Of a stretch of DNA of 64,000 nt, positions 22,344 to 34,186 are shown piece after piece. Where the stretch lies: positions 1 through 64,000 of the forward strand of contig NW_017386060.1 of NCBI RefSeq assembly GCF_000237925.1, in the 5' to 3' direction. The position numbers were made by a program, and so were the translations under genes. The stretch is from Schistosoma mansoni. Taxonomy: Eukaryota > Platyhelminthes > Trematoda > Strigeidida > Schistosomatidae. How positions within the stretch are numbered: the first letter of the stretch is position 1; every line of letters starts with the position of its first letter. The notes below the pieces were generated by a model, which was given only the letters and a program-made list of their open reading frames with translations, had not been told where the DNA came from and made no database searches.

Positions 22344-22622
22344 CGAGGAATTATTGTTCAAGTATGTGAGATTATTAAAATTCACAGAATAATTATTTGC
22401 TATGTTTGTCCCATTGTAATAAGCGAACAAATATTGTATATATCCATAATAGACATTATTTAAAGATGGACCAGAAAAGTTCATGATCAAACTTTGATTT
22501 CCAGGTGGGAGGACAATTACGGAATCAACAAACCATGTATCAATGAGACAATAATTTGGATTATCTTGGATATATACTCTGGAAAATGTAACACGGGTAG
22601 TATTCGGTGGAACAATGAAGCC
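22344..22622 (-). CDS. Exon of the large glycoprotein, sequon-dense
   Basis: 279 nt, 93 codons, phase 0 at both ends; acceptor TCTCTTTATAG, donor TCG/GTAAGG. It joins exon 23273-23649 (ending KR) to exon 18792-19166. The peptide (GFIVPPNTTRVTF ... NNNSS) carries at least seven N-glycosylation sequons in 93 residues and no membrane segment, so it is almost certainly lumenal or extracellular. It has no short open reading frame with a Met and is easily missed by simple ORF finding. Confidence 0.85.
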
Positions 22623-23046
22623 CTATAAAGAGAAAAATCTGATATTACTCATCAAAACCCATGAAATCATAATTAATTTGGATAGTATGCATCATGGTTC
22701 TATATTTTACTGTGCACATTTACTGAATCGAATAACAACGTCCTAATGAAAACACTATCCAATTTCATTGACATCGGAACCATTGAAGTCAATAATGAAT
22801 AAGTGTTGCTATCTTAAACACCACATTATTTTGTAGGATACGTGAATGTGTAACACGTACGAATTCAAGGACAATTATACGTACGTGTAATTCTTACTAA
22901 TAACATTATTTTAAATAGTTTTCATACATAGAAGTTAACATTTTTGACAAAAATGATTATTCGTAGTGTTTTGTGAAAATTTGATCTTCATCTGTTTCGG
23001 AGGTTGCCTTCAGTGATCACACACGACTAATCATGTTGATATTCTG

Positions 23047-23072
23047 TTTTTGTTGTTGTTGTTGTTGTTTTG
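23047..23072. repeat. (GTT)n microsatellite
   Basis: A short run of TTG/GTT trinucleotides in the intron between exons 23273-23649 and 22344-22622. Confidence 0.8.
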
Positions 23073-23272
23073 ACATAATGACTCAGAATTATGAGATAAG
23101 ATTTGAAGAACCATTGGTCACATTAGTATAGTGTTTGAAAGAAACAGGTTAGTACAGTGTCAATCGACACAAGTCATGAATCTCTTTCAGTGGTAGCTTA
23201 CCAAATGTTAGATGAATGACAGAAATCGCAGTTCCATTTTAAATAAAACACTACAATGAACAGAAATCATAC

Positions 23273-23649
23273 CCTCTTGACTGCAGTGATCTCACTTTCT
23301 GTTTCTTCTTCTGAATACTTTCCATCAATTAGAATGTTGACCGTTGCATCATCAGATATATTTAAGGAAGTATTTGTATTCCGAACTGTCACTTGAAAAG
23401 TGATGTTGTGATTATTCTTGATTGTTCCATAATCACTGTCGATTACTTTCAAAGTACCAGTTGTTCCATCGATAGATACTGGTAAGTAGGTTGAACCAGG
23501 TACAATGTTAAATTGAACACTTCCACATGATGCCAAGGAGGAGTTTTCATCACTCAGAGAAAGACTACCAATCAGATTTCCATTGATCCAGTTAGAAAAC
23601 TTGGTTTCGAAGGTGAATACTGTGTGAGTGAATTTCGGAATTCTATGTA
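23273..23649 (-). CDS. Cadherin-like exon of the large glycoprotein
   Basis: 377 nt: two bases complete a Val codon from the EGF exon, then 125 codons ending AVKR in phase 0. Acceptor ATCATTTTAG, donor AGG/GTATGA. The peptide has the layout of one extracellular cadherin repeat: RIPKFTHTVFTF at the start, GNLIGSLSLSDENSS, then SIDGTTGTLKVIDSD and a final ITFQVTVRNT strand. The canonical calcium motifs (LDRE, DxNDN) are not clearly kept, so this is a cadherin-like fold rather than a proven calcium-binding repeat. Four sequons. Confidence 0.75.
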
Positions 23650-24286
23650 CTAAAATGATAAGCATATAATTTCTACAAGGTTAATATTTCACAATATAAA
23701 CCAGAAATGAATTATTAAGCATGGAATGATTTATATTTCTTCAACTGTAACTATGATTTTCAAAGATTTCTTATAACAAGTAAATTTGACTACGATGTTA
23801 CCAAGAAATGTGAATTATTATCCACTCAGTGTAATGTTTATTTCTTACATAAATGATGTAGTTAATGAGGGACTGAGGTTTGGAAGACCGATTTATTGTT
23901 CAATGCAAAATTACAGAATTTTTCCATAAAATGTGAAAACCATACATTGAATACTTCATTTGTAAATCTTACATCAATTATCCTTTACTTTATTCATGAT
24001 CCTTACGTTTATCAATCCCTTTATGATTCCCTATCTGTTTTGTTGAATTCTATCTTCTCAAGCTTCTTTTGACAGGATTCCAACTTCTGATTGGCTTATA
24101 TACTACTAATGTTGGTAGATATAAGGAGAATACACTACAATAAATCTTATGAGCTTGAAATAGAAGTCTTTAGCATCATCTTGATAAGGGATTGATAGAA
24201 TGTAACCAAATATTCATAAAACCCAACAAAAACATAGTCTTGTTATTACTAATATTGACTAGTTAAACCATAAATAACTGACTTAC

Positions 24287-24366
24287 CTCGTTCTTCACAG
24301 GTTTTCCCCATCCAACATGTAATACATACACACGTTCCATTAATGCAGTGACCATTTACACAGCTC
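24287..24366 (-). CDS. EGF-like exon of the large glycoprotein
   Basis: 80 nt, 26 whole codons with one spare base at each end. Acceptor TTTTTTCTAG, donor GAG/GTAAGT. The peptide SCVNGHCINGTCVCITCW continues MGKTCEER; its six Cys are spaced C-x4-C-x4-C-x-C-x2-C-x5-C. The order and Gly/Asn positions are EGF-like, but the fifth Cys replaces the usual Gly/aromatic position, so disulfide pairing may differ or involve the previous exon. That previous exon must end in phase 2; I could not find it (37540-37809 ends in phase 1). Confidence 0.75.
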
Positions 24367-27300
24367 CTAGAAAAAATGATTGTGTATTGAAGTCTTGTAC
24401 ACACAAATACTTTACAATTTGTAGATAATTGAAATTTGTTATGTGTGTTTTTAATAACTTTAGTTTTAGTCCGTGAAACTGACGTGTATAAAACCAATAA
24501 AATGCTATTAAAAGTCAGTTATTTGAGTCTGAAGATGAGAAACCATAGTGTACATTAAGTAGAACAAAGGTTTCATCAGTACATTAGCTAAACGTATTCC
24601 CGAGAATATCTCTGCACAGTTTAAATAAAAAACATAGTAAATGCTTCTACAAGTTTATCCATCTCGCAAAGTTGGCAAATCGAAACTAAGAGTAAAGAGA
24701 TTTGAAAATGATTTCAATACGAAATCGCTGACTGCATTTACTACACAATCAACAACAGATCATTAAGGTCTAAGGTTTGTTTAACCATATACAAAAACGA
24801 AAATAATGTCAATAAGTAGCCTAAAGTTCTTGAGAAGTGTGCTCAGCTTACTTTTAACTACCATACTTATACGCTATTGGTGTGATGTTCCAAACAAACA
24901 GAAGTGTCAGTAAATGTCCTTGTATCAGGATAACGTTTTACCAATAATGGCTGACTAAAGATCAACTAAGTCTCACCTTTATTTTAGACAGTCCAAATAT
25001 TTTAAATTACATTTCGGATATTACTCGACCGTTTTCGCACTTACCAAAAATATTGAGTGTATTAAAATCAACAGTCAGTGAAACTGTTTCTGAAAAGAAG
25101 CTGGCTCGTTAAACTTCAAAATCAAGCACCTGAAACTATGGGTACATTGTCTTGAGAAACTTTGTCTTCAGCACTGTCTTTCATTGAACGTTATATTGAA
25201 AATTATGTCATTCAACCGAAAGGTTCTCAACCCATTACTCTTAATAAGTTTATAACTGTCATTTAAACTAATTAATTCAGGAAGTGTTTAGCAGTTCTGA
25301 TTACTTTCATCTTTTCTATGGGGTTTCTGCGTGCTAGCTTCTGAAGGTGATACTTCCCTCGTTTGATTTGTTATCAATAAATTGCCTGTCTTTAGGCTCG
25401 GTTACTGATTTAAATCGACGGATATTATGATTGTATTTGTTTTACACACTAGTAAAATGCAATTTACTTCACGTTTATTGAATGATAGAACAAACGTTTT
25501 TGAGATGTAGTATTCACACAGAAAATTAAAAATATTGCTCTACTACTTGTTCGTAATATAGTTCAATTTGACTGTAATTATAGTTGATCGCTTCCTCTAT
25601 CTTTTGAGTCACATTCCTGAATTGGATTATTAGTTGCGAATTCTAGACATACATAGTTAATAACTGATGTCTATACTGTAAACCACAAGTGAAACAAATG
25701 TCTTGCCACTGCTCAATACAAACATTTGTACCACATTTTATGTTATTTATGTATCTATACAACACAGAAAGTTGTTAGGTGGTTGAAGATAGTCGGTAGG
25801 AAATGCAATGGTTGTGTGCTATTTGGGGCATGTTAGTAACTACCTAAACCATAGATTTAGGTCATCACTAAAAACTAAACAAACATGATATTAGGGATTA
25901 TCCGGTAACTAGTCAGTGTAAACAGACGACTACAAATGAAAAATATTACCAAGAAAATAATGATACAAAACTGATAACGACTGAACACAATTCGTCATTT
26001 ATCTTCTCACTCTTGTTTATTAATGAACCACTCATTAACCCAAAACATTTAAAGAGGAACATGTAAATATTTATTACCATCACGACTATGATCATAAACG
26101 ATTAATATTCTTTCAACAGACTTACGACGAATTATTTTCACACAATTTAGTGGATTGTTCAAATGATCCATGTGCTATTAAATGGAATATATTAGTTTCT
26201 ACTTAAACAAGCAATCATTGACTTACAAACAGTATGAATCAGTATAATGATCAAATTTGTTGGAATTCTTTGATAGAGGATCATTATTTATGAATGTGAA
26301 AATATAAGTAAGACGAAGACGATAATAGAACTATTGGGTTCAACTTCGTTTAATGTATTTCTGGATGATTTTACTAATTTCAGTCAGTAGCTAAATTAAT
26401 TCCAAGTAAAGCTGAATTTATTGAAGTCGTTGCCAAATATGTAATCGTTTCGGCCAATCAAAATACACTTACTGCATTCCAGATAGTTTCACCTATTTAT
26501 TGTAATCCCAAAGAACAAACAAAACCGGTTGACCATTCACATATTTGTCATATAAATGAATATTTTTTAAAAGAAAAACTTAAACACTCCAATAGCAACA
26601 ATTATTCCTACATACCTCTATACTGACCAAAAACATAATGATGATAACAAGTCTTTAGTAGTTTGGACGGTAGTGAATTGAAAGTATGAGGTGAAGCTGA
26701 GACTAAACTGTGATAAAGTGTACTACTTGCTCAGTTGTCCTCAAGCAAAATAAAAAACAAACAATTCGGTAACCAGGTGATTGAAAAATAACAATGTTTT
26801 ACGTTGACTTGATAAGTGGACAATACAAAATGTAATTCCATAAAAGGTCGTTGATATCTTGTTTTATTTAACCCAACTATTGCTCTTTACCGAAACAATT
26901 CATATCTGTCATATTGTAATAAAGCATTGTTATTATTTAGCATTCATGTAGTTTAAGGACAACAAATTGAATGAGTAGAGTACATAAGCCACCAAAATTT
27001 AGGCATTTTCCATTGTATATCTGGTATGCTTCAGGGGATAACGATTGTTTGACTATTATTTTGATTATGTTGAATACGTTACTATGACATAGTAATTAAA
27101 GTGAATTAGTTCACAGTGTCACACTATGTAATTGTTTGTAATAAATAACTACAAAACGGAACAAGAATTAAGATGATGTACTACCATGTTGAAAGCACCC
27201 TTTATAATAGTGTGGTTAGACCTGTTGTTCGGTTTTAATAATTCAACTGAAAAATGTATTTATTTATGAATTAATTACTGTCAATCAGTTCTCACTGTTT

Positions 27301-28320
27301 GATTCCCAGTTTGAATTTCTCATGTGCACCACTGTAGTCCAACTAAGCGAATTGTTTTCCAGTTACCGGGTGTTGCTTTCACATGTCTCATTGAAAACAT
27401 CAAGTAATGAAACAACGGTTTGCATTGTTGCTCAGTTTCAGTTAATGAATATATCACGCCAATATATAACACCAATTTCGTTTCATCATTCATTCTTGTT
27501 CACACTAAAATTAGTCTTATATCCAAGTAGAAATGTGTAGCATGTGCCTTAATCCCAGTTCGCGAATACAGTTCCTGAAAAACTAAATATCAGTTGATTG
27601 TTCTACTAATGGTAACGTAACGCCAACTTCAAGATCAACACGCATTCCTAATACCATAGTATCATTGATGACCACAATTCTGTGAAATAGGTGTAGAAAA
27701 CTGAAAAACGATTATAAAGATCAAGCTATGTTTAGCATTGTATTTGTAAAAATATTTAGACAAATTTATGTGAATTTCCCCAGTAAGAAAATGTTACAAA
27801 ATGTGTGACGACAAAATTCTCAACTGACATGTCAGCTCATGTACAAATGAATTATGGTGTAGCGAACCGAATGGAGTACTCATAAGGAAACAGGAAGTTA
27901 GTACATTCATGTTCTTCAGAATAGCAGTACCAGTTAGAAACTTCTTCATTCATTCTTGACATTTTCCTAATTTATCACGGTATTCAACTTTATCAATCTT
28001 TTGTTCATAAATCTCAACTAGTCGACGTCCTATGACAATTCGCTTTGACGTCTTCAACCTCACCAATCATATATTTTTAACATCTGCGATCCCGAAACAT
28101 TCGTATACTTGATTATCTGACACAGATTATCGAATACATGACACCCTAGAAGAAGATTATCAGATAACCAACCCTTAAGTGGGGAAGTCACGTTAATGCA
28201 TGTTCATAAGTTGATTATATTAATACATGAGCTTAAATTGATGATTTGCAGGGAAACACGAAGTAATTTTAATTAAGGAAAATCTCCCTGCTTGTTTATT
28301 TAAAACTAAAGTTAATTAAA
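24367..28320. other. Intron or intergenic, missing exon(s) likely
   Basis: About 4 kb with no supported exon. Because the EGF exon needs a phase-2 partner and none is seen, at least one short exon, or a gene start, should lie between 24.4 and 37.5 kb. Confidence 0.4.
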
Positions 28321-28324
28321 TTTT

Positions 28325-28975
28325 ACATAGGATTCAAACAGCAAAAGCAGTAACCATCCAAATTAAGAAACCGGAGCTATGTGTACAAATGAAATCTCTT
28401 CAACTGTTTCTCCTATCTTTGCCAACCTCAGGGTCAATTAATCATTAGTAATCTTAGCTATTGAGTGACCTGATTTGTCTAATGTACTTACAACCTTTCT
28501 TAGTCAAATATAATTATCTCTTATCTTCATTCACAAATCTTTGTATTATTATTCTTATTATTATTATTGATGGTTTACCATCATTATTAATCTGGCGAAT
28601 ACCTAATTCATTTCCTTTGTATTCATCTAAATTTACTATTTCTTACTAATTTCATGTAAATGTTTTACACAATTTAGTCATCCACTAAACATTCGATCGC
28701 ATTTGTAATTGCACCCCAATCTGATCCATTTATTCTGAACATGAAGCTCATAATTTCACTTAAGGTAAACTTGATTTAAGTTAGCACTGCATTTTTTGTA
28801 TAACAATCCTAAATTCATATGCTATGACTTTAAACGATGTACATTGCCATAAACTGCATTGTTTTCGCATAAACAATTGGAATTTATTGAAATGAATATT
28901 CTTCATTCATATATTAGTCTTTTAATATGATGAGAATATTTAAACAATATTCTAAATATATTTTATCATGAGCTT
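28325..28975 (+). mobile_element. Penelope-like array, unit 1 (C-terminal end and 3' region)
   Basis: Around 28335-28440 a frame reads VTIQIKKPELCVQMK, homologous to the C-terminal tail of unit 2 (about 29765-29850). It is followed by an (ATT)n run (28542-28569) and about 400 bp of 3' sequence that recurs after unit 3 (30780-31090). Confidence 0.6.
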
Positions 28976-28984
28976 TCACTATCT

Positions 28985-29962
28985 CGTGATGTGTTCAGAA
29001 CATTTAGTTGAAAACATGTAGGAGGAAAGTGGAGGTAGAACAGCTTTTCTAGATGTTCTACTTACAAGGAGAAAAGACGGTTTATGAAGAAGAAACATGA
29101 ACAGGGAAACATTGTGTACGGGTCAGTATACAAACTTTCTTAGTTTCGTTCCTCTACAGTACAAAAGGGACCTGATTAAGACTTTCCACTATGGAATCAA
29201 GACCATATGCTCTCGAGATACGGTCGAAGATGAAACAAACATTATACACGACACAGGGAAAACGAATACCCAGAGAAATTTATAAATAAAAAGCATAGCT
29301 AGTAAAAGGGAGCAGAAAGAATGTTTAAATGGGATAAAAAGCCTCTGTATATACGTCTACAATTCAGAGGCGACCCACCTAGTGAAATGTTAAGACTGAA
29401 GCTACGAAGATCAATCCAAAGGACTTTTAATGCAGGTAACCTACAACTAATGTTTTTTCACACGTCCAATGATCACGCCGATGTTGAAAGGTAAATTGCC
29501 TAGACTAGTCATTTCTTTCAATTCAACTGCTCCTGTGGAGCAAGTTATATAGGCAGATGTTCTAAGAATTTGTATACTCGGGCTCGTGAGCACCTCCCAA
29601 TGTGATTAAGCAAAGGTGTGGTCTAAACGGTCAACAGCTCTATTTTAGCCCATTTAGTTCAGATGGGACATAGAGCCAACATCGAGCAATCTTTCACAAT
29701 AATATATCGTGTTAACAGCAGTCTACCTAATTCCGTCAGACTGAGAATCCTGCAGACGGCTGAGGCAATTGCTATTCGGATCAAAAAGCCAGAGCTTTGC
29801 ATCCAAAAGAAATATGTTCAGCCACTCCTTTTACACTGACCAACTTCAGGGTCAACTTTTTAATAATCAGTTATTATATGGTGACATTAATTTGATCAAT
29901 GTTCATTTTAAACTTATTTTATCTACACATCTTACCAGTCACTATTCTTATTTTTCTTCTTC
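28985..29962 (+). mobile_element. Penelope-like array, unit 2 (decayed)
   Basis: Starts in the C-terminal part of a PLE reverse transcriptase (FLDVLLTRRKDG near 29050, then TGQYTNFLSFVPLQYKRDLI at 29119-29178). It continues through the linker and a broken GIY-YIG domain (NCSCGASYIG-type block near 29522-29560) to the KKPELCIQKKY tail. Several stops and frameshifts. It ends in an (ATT)n run. Confidence 0.75.
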
Positions 29963-30046
29963 TTATTATTAATATTGTTATTATTATTATTGTTATTATT
30001 ATTATTATTGTTATTATCATTGTTATTATTATTATTATTATTATTG
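29963..30046. repeat. (ATT)n microsatellite between Penelope units
   Basis: Interrupted ATT/GTT repeat of about 80 bp, at the junction of units 2 and 3. Confidence 0.95.
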
Positions 30047-30621
30047 GTTTATACTGGCACTATGACCAGTTTGTACTAAACCTAATCAAAACCCTTAGCT
30101 ATCGAATACGCACTATATGTTCGGCGGATGTAGTTGACAATGAGCTAAACACATTGCATAATGCTCTAAGGGAGAACGGGTATCCCAGAAAATTTATAAT
30201 TAAATATATGATCTTTAAAGTGAAAATAGGAGAATTCCAAACGGTCAAGAAAAAGTCTTTGTTCATGCTCCTACAATTCAGGGGGGATGCCGCTAGCGAA
30301 ATACTTGCTCAGAGATTACGCAGATCTATCCAAAAATCTTTCAACGCAGGTGAACTACGTTTGGTGTTTTCTACGCGTCCAATGGTGACACCGAGGCTTA
30401 AAGATGAAGTTCCTAGAATGACCACTTCATTTTGTATTTATCAGTTCGACTGCTCCTGTGGAGCAAGCTATATTGGTCGAAGTTCTAGGAATTTACATTT
30501 TCGTGCTCGTGAACACCTCCCAGCGTGGCTAAGCAAAGGTCTGATGAGGAAAGTAAACAGCTCGATTTTGGCCCATTTAATACAAACTGGTCATAGTGCC
30601 AGTATAAACCAATCTTTTTCA

Positions 30622-30656
<35 letters not shown>

Positions 30657-31090
30657 TATTATCATCACACTTGCTAACCTTTTAGAGAAATTTATTCAGC
30701 ATTCACCCCTATTTACTATATCTGACCTAATTCATATCATTCTACATATTACGTAATTTCCGATTTGTAATCCCATTGTTCTATATCACCCTATGTCAAC
30801 CATATATATATTCTGATCATTTATCTTACGATTTTATTTCAAGTATAAACTGATTCAAATTAACACTACATATTAGTCATCCAACACTAACGATTCGATT
30901 TGATTTTATATGACAAACAACACTCCTTGATTCACATGTTACAGTTTCTTAAATGATGTACTCTGCCTTAAACTTGGCCAATTTTTATGGATTATTAATT
31001 CGAATATCATAATAGTAGAACCTGATGAGAAATTATTGAAAAGAATATTCTTCGTTCATATAATTGTGTTTTAATATGATGGGAATTTTT
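30047..31090 (+). mobile_element. Penelope-like array, unit 3 with open GIY-YIG domain
   Basis: An open frame of about 190 codons (30047-30620) covers the linker and GIY-YIG endonuclease: FCIYQFDCSCGASYIGRSSR, then FRAREHLPAWLSKG, the Cys-rich entry and YIG/R/EH residues typical of Penelope-like elements. The frame is read together with flanking ATT repeats that add meaningless Ile runs. Directly after ASINQSF the coding sequence jumps into an (ATT)n run (30621-30664), missing the last 50-60 residues kept in unit 2. The RT is absent. Confidence 0.8.
30621..30664. repeat. (ATT)n microsatellite truncating unit 3
   Basis: ATT run that replaces the C-terminal coding end of the element. Confidence 0.95.
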
Positions 31091-31396
31091 CGAGAAGTAG
31101 AATCAATGAAGATTAGTTAATCTGCCAGATGGTTGGCCGTGTTGGTCACATATGACTGAGAATTGAGGGAACCACGTTATTTGTTTGAGCTCCTTTACTG
31201 GCATTTAATTCAAATCGGGTATGAATATTAGGATGAAGGAACTGAATAGTGATTTGGAAATGTACCTCTCGTTAACACTCCATTTAATGGTACTACGAAA
31301 ATTAGGATAAAATAAAGCAGTAATATGTAGACATTTGCTTCCCACAATCCACTATAATGTTCCTGAAATAGATCTTAAAATAGGTTCATTATTCAG

Positions 31397-31592
31397 AAAT
31401 GATAAATTCGACATCCAATTCATTGTTGCCTTTTGTGTTGGTCGTATGACTACTGACTAATTAGTCAGTAAGCATCAAAATGTAGATATAAATATTCTCA
31501 CCATGGTTGTCCGTCAAACCATAACATAATCTTCACCATTATCATTTTCAGTCAAAGTTAAACACTGAACATCTATGAAATGTTAGGCAGAT
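31397..31592. repeat. Direct repeat, copy 1 (about 195 bp)
   Basis: AAATGATAAATTCGACATCC onward matches 32454-32646 at roughly 85-90 percent by eye, same orientation, 1057 bp apart. It does not have obvious TG...CA ends, so an LTR is possible but not shown. Confidence 0.8.
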
Positions 31593-32014
31593 TTCTGGAG
31601 CAAGGTGCATAGGTCAGAGTTGGTGATCACTTTCATCACTGTTAAAAGGACATAATGCTGTTAGATTCGTAGAGGGGAGAATGGAAAACGGATAGAGATC
31701 CCATTCTTGAATATCTAGTAAGCTGCAATCATGTGACTGAATTGGTAATTGTTCCTAAGACTTTCCTGAATCTTCGACCACCACTTATCGAAACAATAAA
31801 TGCTTTACCTAAACCAGAATTTTATTTGTATAAGTAATATGGCTTGCCTTTTTCTTTACCATGGCTTAATATGTTATTGTCTTGTTATTTATTATTTCAA
31901 AAAATTGTATTTCAAAATGTACTTATTTAGGTTTAGGGTGTAATATTTCTCATTTTTCTACTCCTCACCATCCATCTGTACCTTCACAAATACAATTGTA
32001 CAGTTTTATATGGA

Positions 32015-32080
32015 ATTCGTTGAGACGTCCGTTCAGTGCTTCCAGGTTTTCAATGGTGGTCTTGCTTAAATCGACTAGTG
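32015..32080 (+). mobile_element. SINE 3' remnant with hammerhead trace
   Basis: GTCCGTTCAGTGCTTCCAGG and the following TTTTCAATGGTGGTC correspond to the region after helix III and the tail of the SINE at 11660-11730. The hammerhead core is lost. Confidence 0.55.
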
Positions 32081-32453
32081 GATTCGACTGTTGAAAAAGT
32101 GATAGGTCTCCCAAATTTCATTTATTTTCATGTTACAATGAGAGTAAAAATACAATGCTTGCTCCTTAAAATAATAGTTATTTTGAGACGTCATTAAGCA
32201 GTTACATGTGCTTTCTAATTAATAGTCCAACGAGACCTCTGCATAGTTTAACAACTTCCCGGTTTCCTTCAACAGTCTACAGTTGATTTCATGCTGCCAG
32301 GTAATAAGAACATCTCTATATAAGCACTTACATGTAGTATAAAAATATCTCACAGTATTTTACAACTAGTCTTTATTTGTATACAATGGTATAGAACATG
32401 TGTTACAACTGATTCACTGGAATACTAGATACCAAGCCTCTTACATTATCCCA

Positions 32454-32646
32454 AATGATAAATTCGACAACCAATTCATTGTTTCCTTTCTTGTTGGTCG
32501 TTTGTCTACTGACTAATTAGTCAGTAGGCATGAAAATGAGGTATAAATATTCTCACGATGGTTGTCCGTCAAACTGTAACATAATCTGTACCATTATGAC
32601 TTTCAGTCAAGATTAAACACTGAACATCCATGAAATGTTAAGCAGT
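32454..32646. repeat. Direct repeat, copy 2
   Basis: Partner of 31397-31592. The two enclose about 860 bp that include the SINE remnant at 32015-32080. Confidence 0.8.
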
Positions 32647-34186
32647 ATCAGTATAGAAAATGCATCAAAAATATCAGTTATTTTCAAATGGATTTCCAGA
32701 ACACTCGAATGAAGTCATCTAAGTAGGCAAGAACGATATGTTGAAAGCACCACATGGAATTTTATTATTTCCATGGAACCATTGAGCATATGTGCAATTT
32801 TCCTTTTCGATCGATAGTTCACTACCGTGATGGGATTTTCAGATAGTCATCAATCTAATGGTTAATATTTTGAAAAGATCACTGTACCCTAGATTTCGCA
32901 AAGTGGACTTTCATTTAACTCAATTTTTTTATCTAACATCTATCAATGAGGGCCTGATTATCAACATGAATTGGACCCAGATGATTCCTTTCAATTTGGT
33001 AGCAGTAATATTTCCAGGCAGTTGCATTCACTTCCTAAAATACAATGAAAGCAATTACATGCAAATTAAGTAGAGTTATTCCTGCTGATTTGTAGCCTCT
33101 CTCAGATATTTACCAGTAGTTTATTATCTGATAATGTAACACCATCCACTTATCTAGAACTTATTCGGAGTTACAGTTCCACATGAACCTTTAAACTGTC
33201 CATTCGATGAAATGATCTTTTATGTGTACACGTGGTCTTGTCACCCTTCCAAATCCTTCTGTGCATTAGCGTTGGTTCAATATAATGTTTGGTCGATGAC
33301 ATTTTTAGAACTTGACATTCGTCTACAAATGAGTATTAAAGTATTGTATGAAAAGAATAATGTAAAGATGTAGGAATTTGTCTACCAGTATATTTAGGGA
33401 ACTTATGAAGGAGAGATTTTTCGATACACTTCAATCTTCAAATTTAGTAGTTCTACTGAATGGAGGTTATTCATTGACATACTCTTTTATTCATGTTTGC
33501 GATTATGTAACCACAACGCTGTAGACAGAGAGGATATCACTGCATTTCATTTATTCTCACTACATGTATTTCTAAAAGAGAAAACTGAATTCTCAGTTGT
33601 TTGTGTCTTTCATAAATGTGATGGGAATTAATTTGACCTATTTTAAAGAGGGTTAAGCCATTTAGATAATAATGGTGGATATATAAGTTGAATGGACGAA
33701 CAGATTGTGGTGGTTGAGTGATTTAGGGAATTAGCCAAGTTCACTACACGCAATTTACAAAAAGCACCATTTTCCAGCTTCATTTCTGGTTATATCAGAT
33801 ATACACACAATTTCGTTTCCCTTTCGTTTCGCTTCAATTCACTTCTGTAAAATAATAAGTAGTTGGCATGTTAGAAATGTAATTCAAGCAAACTTAATTC
33901 ACAGAAACATCATTAGGATAAGTGAATATATCTAGTGGAAAATTGATGAGTTCAGTTCATCTTATATATTGTCGTCGACCTTTTACTAGTGAACAGTAAG
34001 TCATGTATTTTTAACAACAAAGCATAACATAATTCAAACTAGTTGTTTTAGTGCAATAGAACAATTTGAAATTTAACATGATACAGTTTCAGTGACTATA
34101 AGTAACGTACTTTTGTTGTAGTTACGAGAAAAACTTATGTAAAAAACTATTACACTTCAATCAATCGGATACCAGACTACAGGTTG
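32647..34186. other. Intronic, nothing recognised
   Basis: AT-rich sequence without supported exon or element ends. Confidence 0.45.

Noticed and set aside
25660-25750. Cys-rich minus-strand stretch (KCGTNVCIEQW) that might be the missing exon before the EGF module.
   Set aside because: The only donor is weak (GTTTAC), and the resulting phase (1) does not give the phase 2 the EGF exon needs.
29899-30050. N-terminal part of a 285-codon plus-strand frame as real protein.
   Set aside because: It is translation of an ATT microsatellite and flanking 3' sequence of the previous PLE unit; only the part from about 30047 resembles a protein.
30990-31060. CCTGATGAG followed by GAAAA near 31035, a possible PLE hammerhead.
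   Set aside because: No helix II complementarity between the two blocks and no suitable helix III or cleavage triplet.
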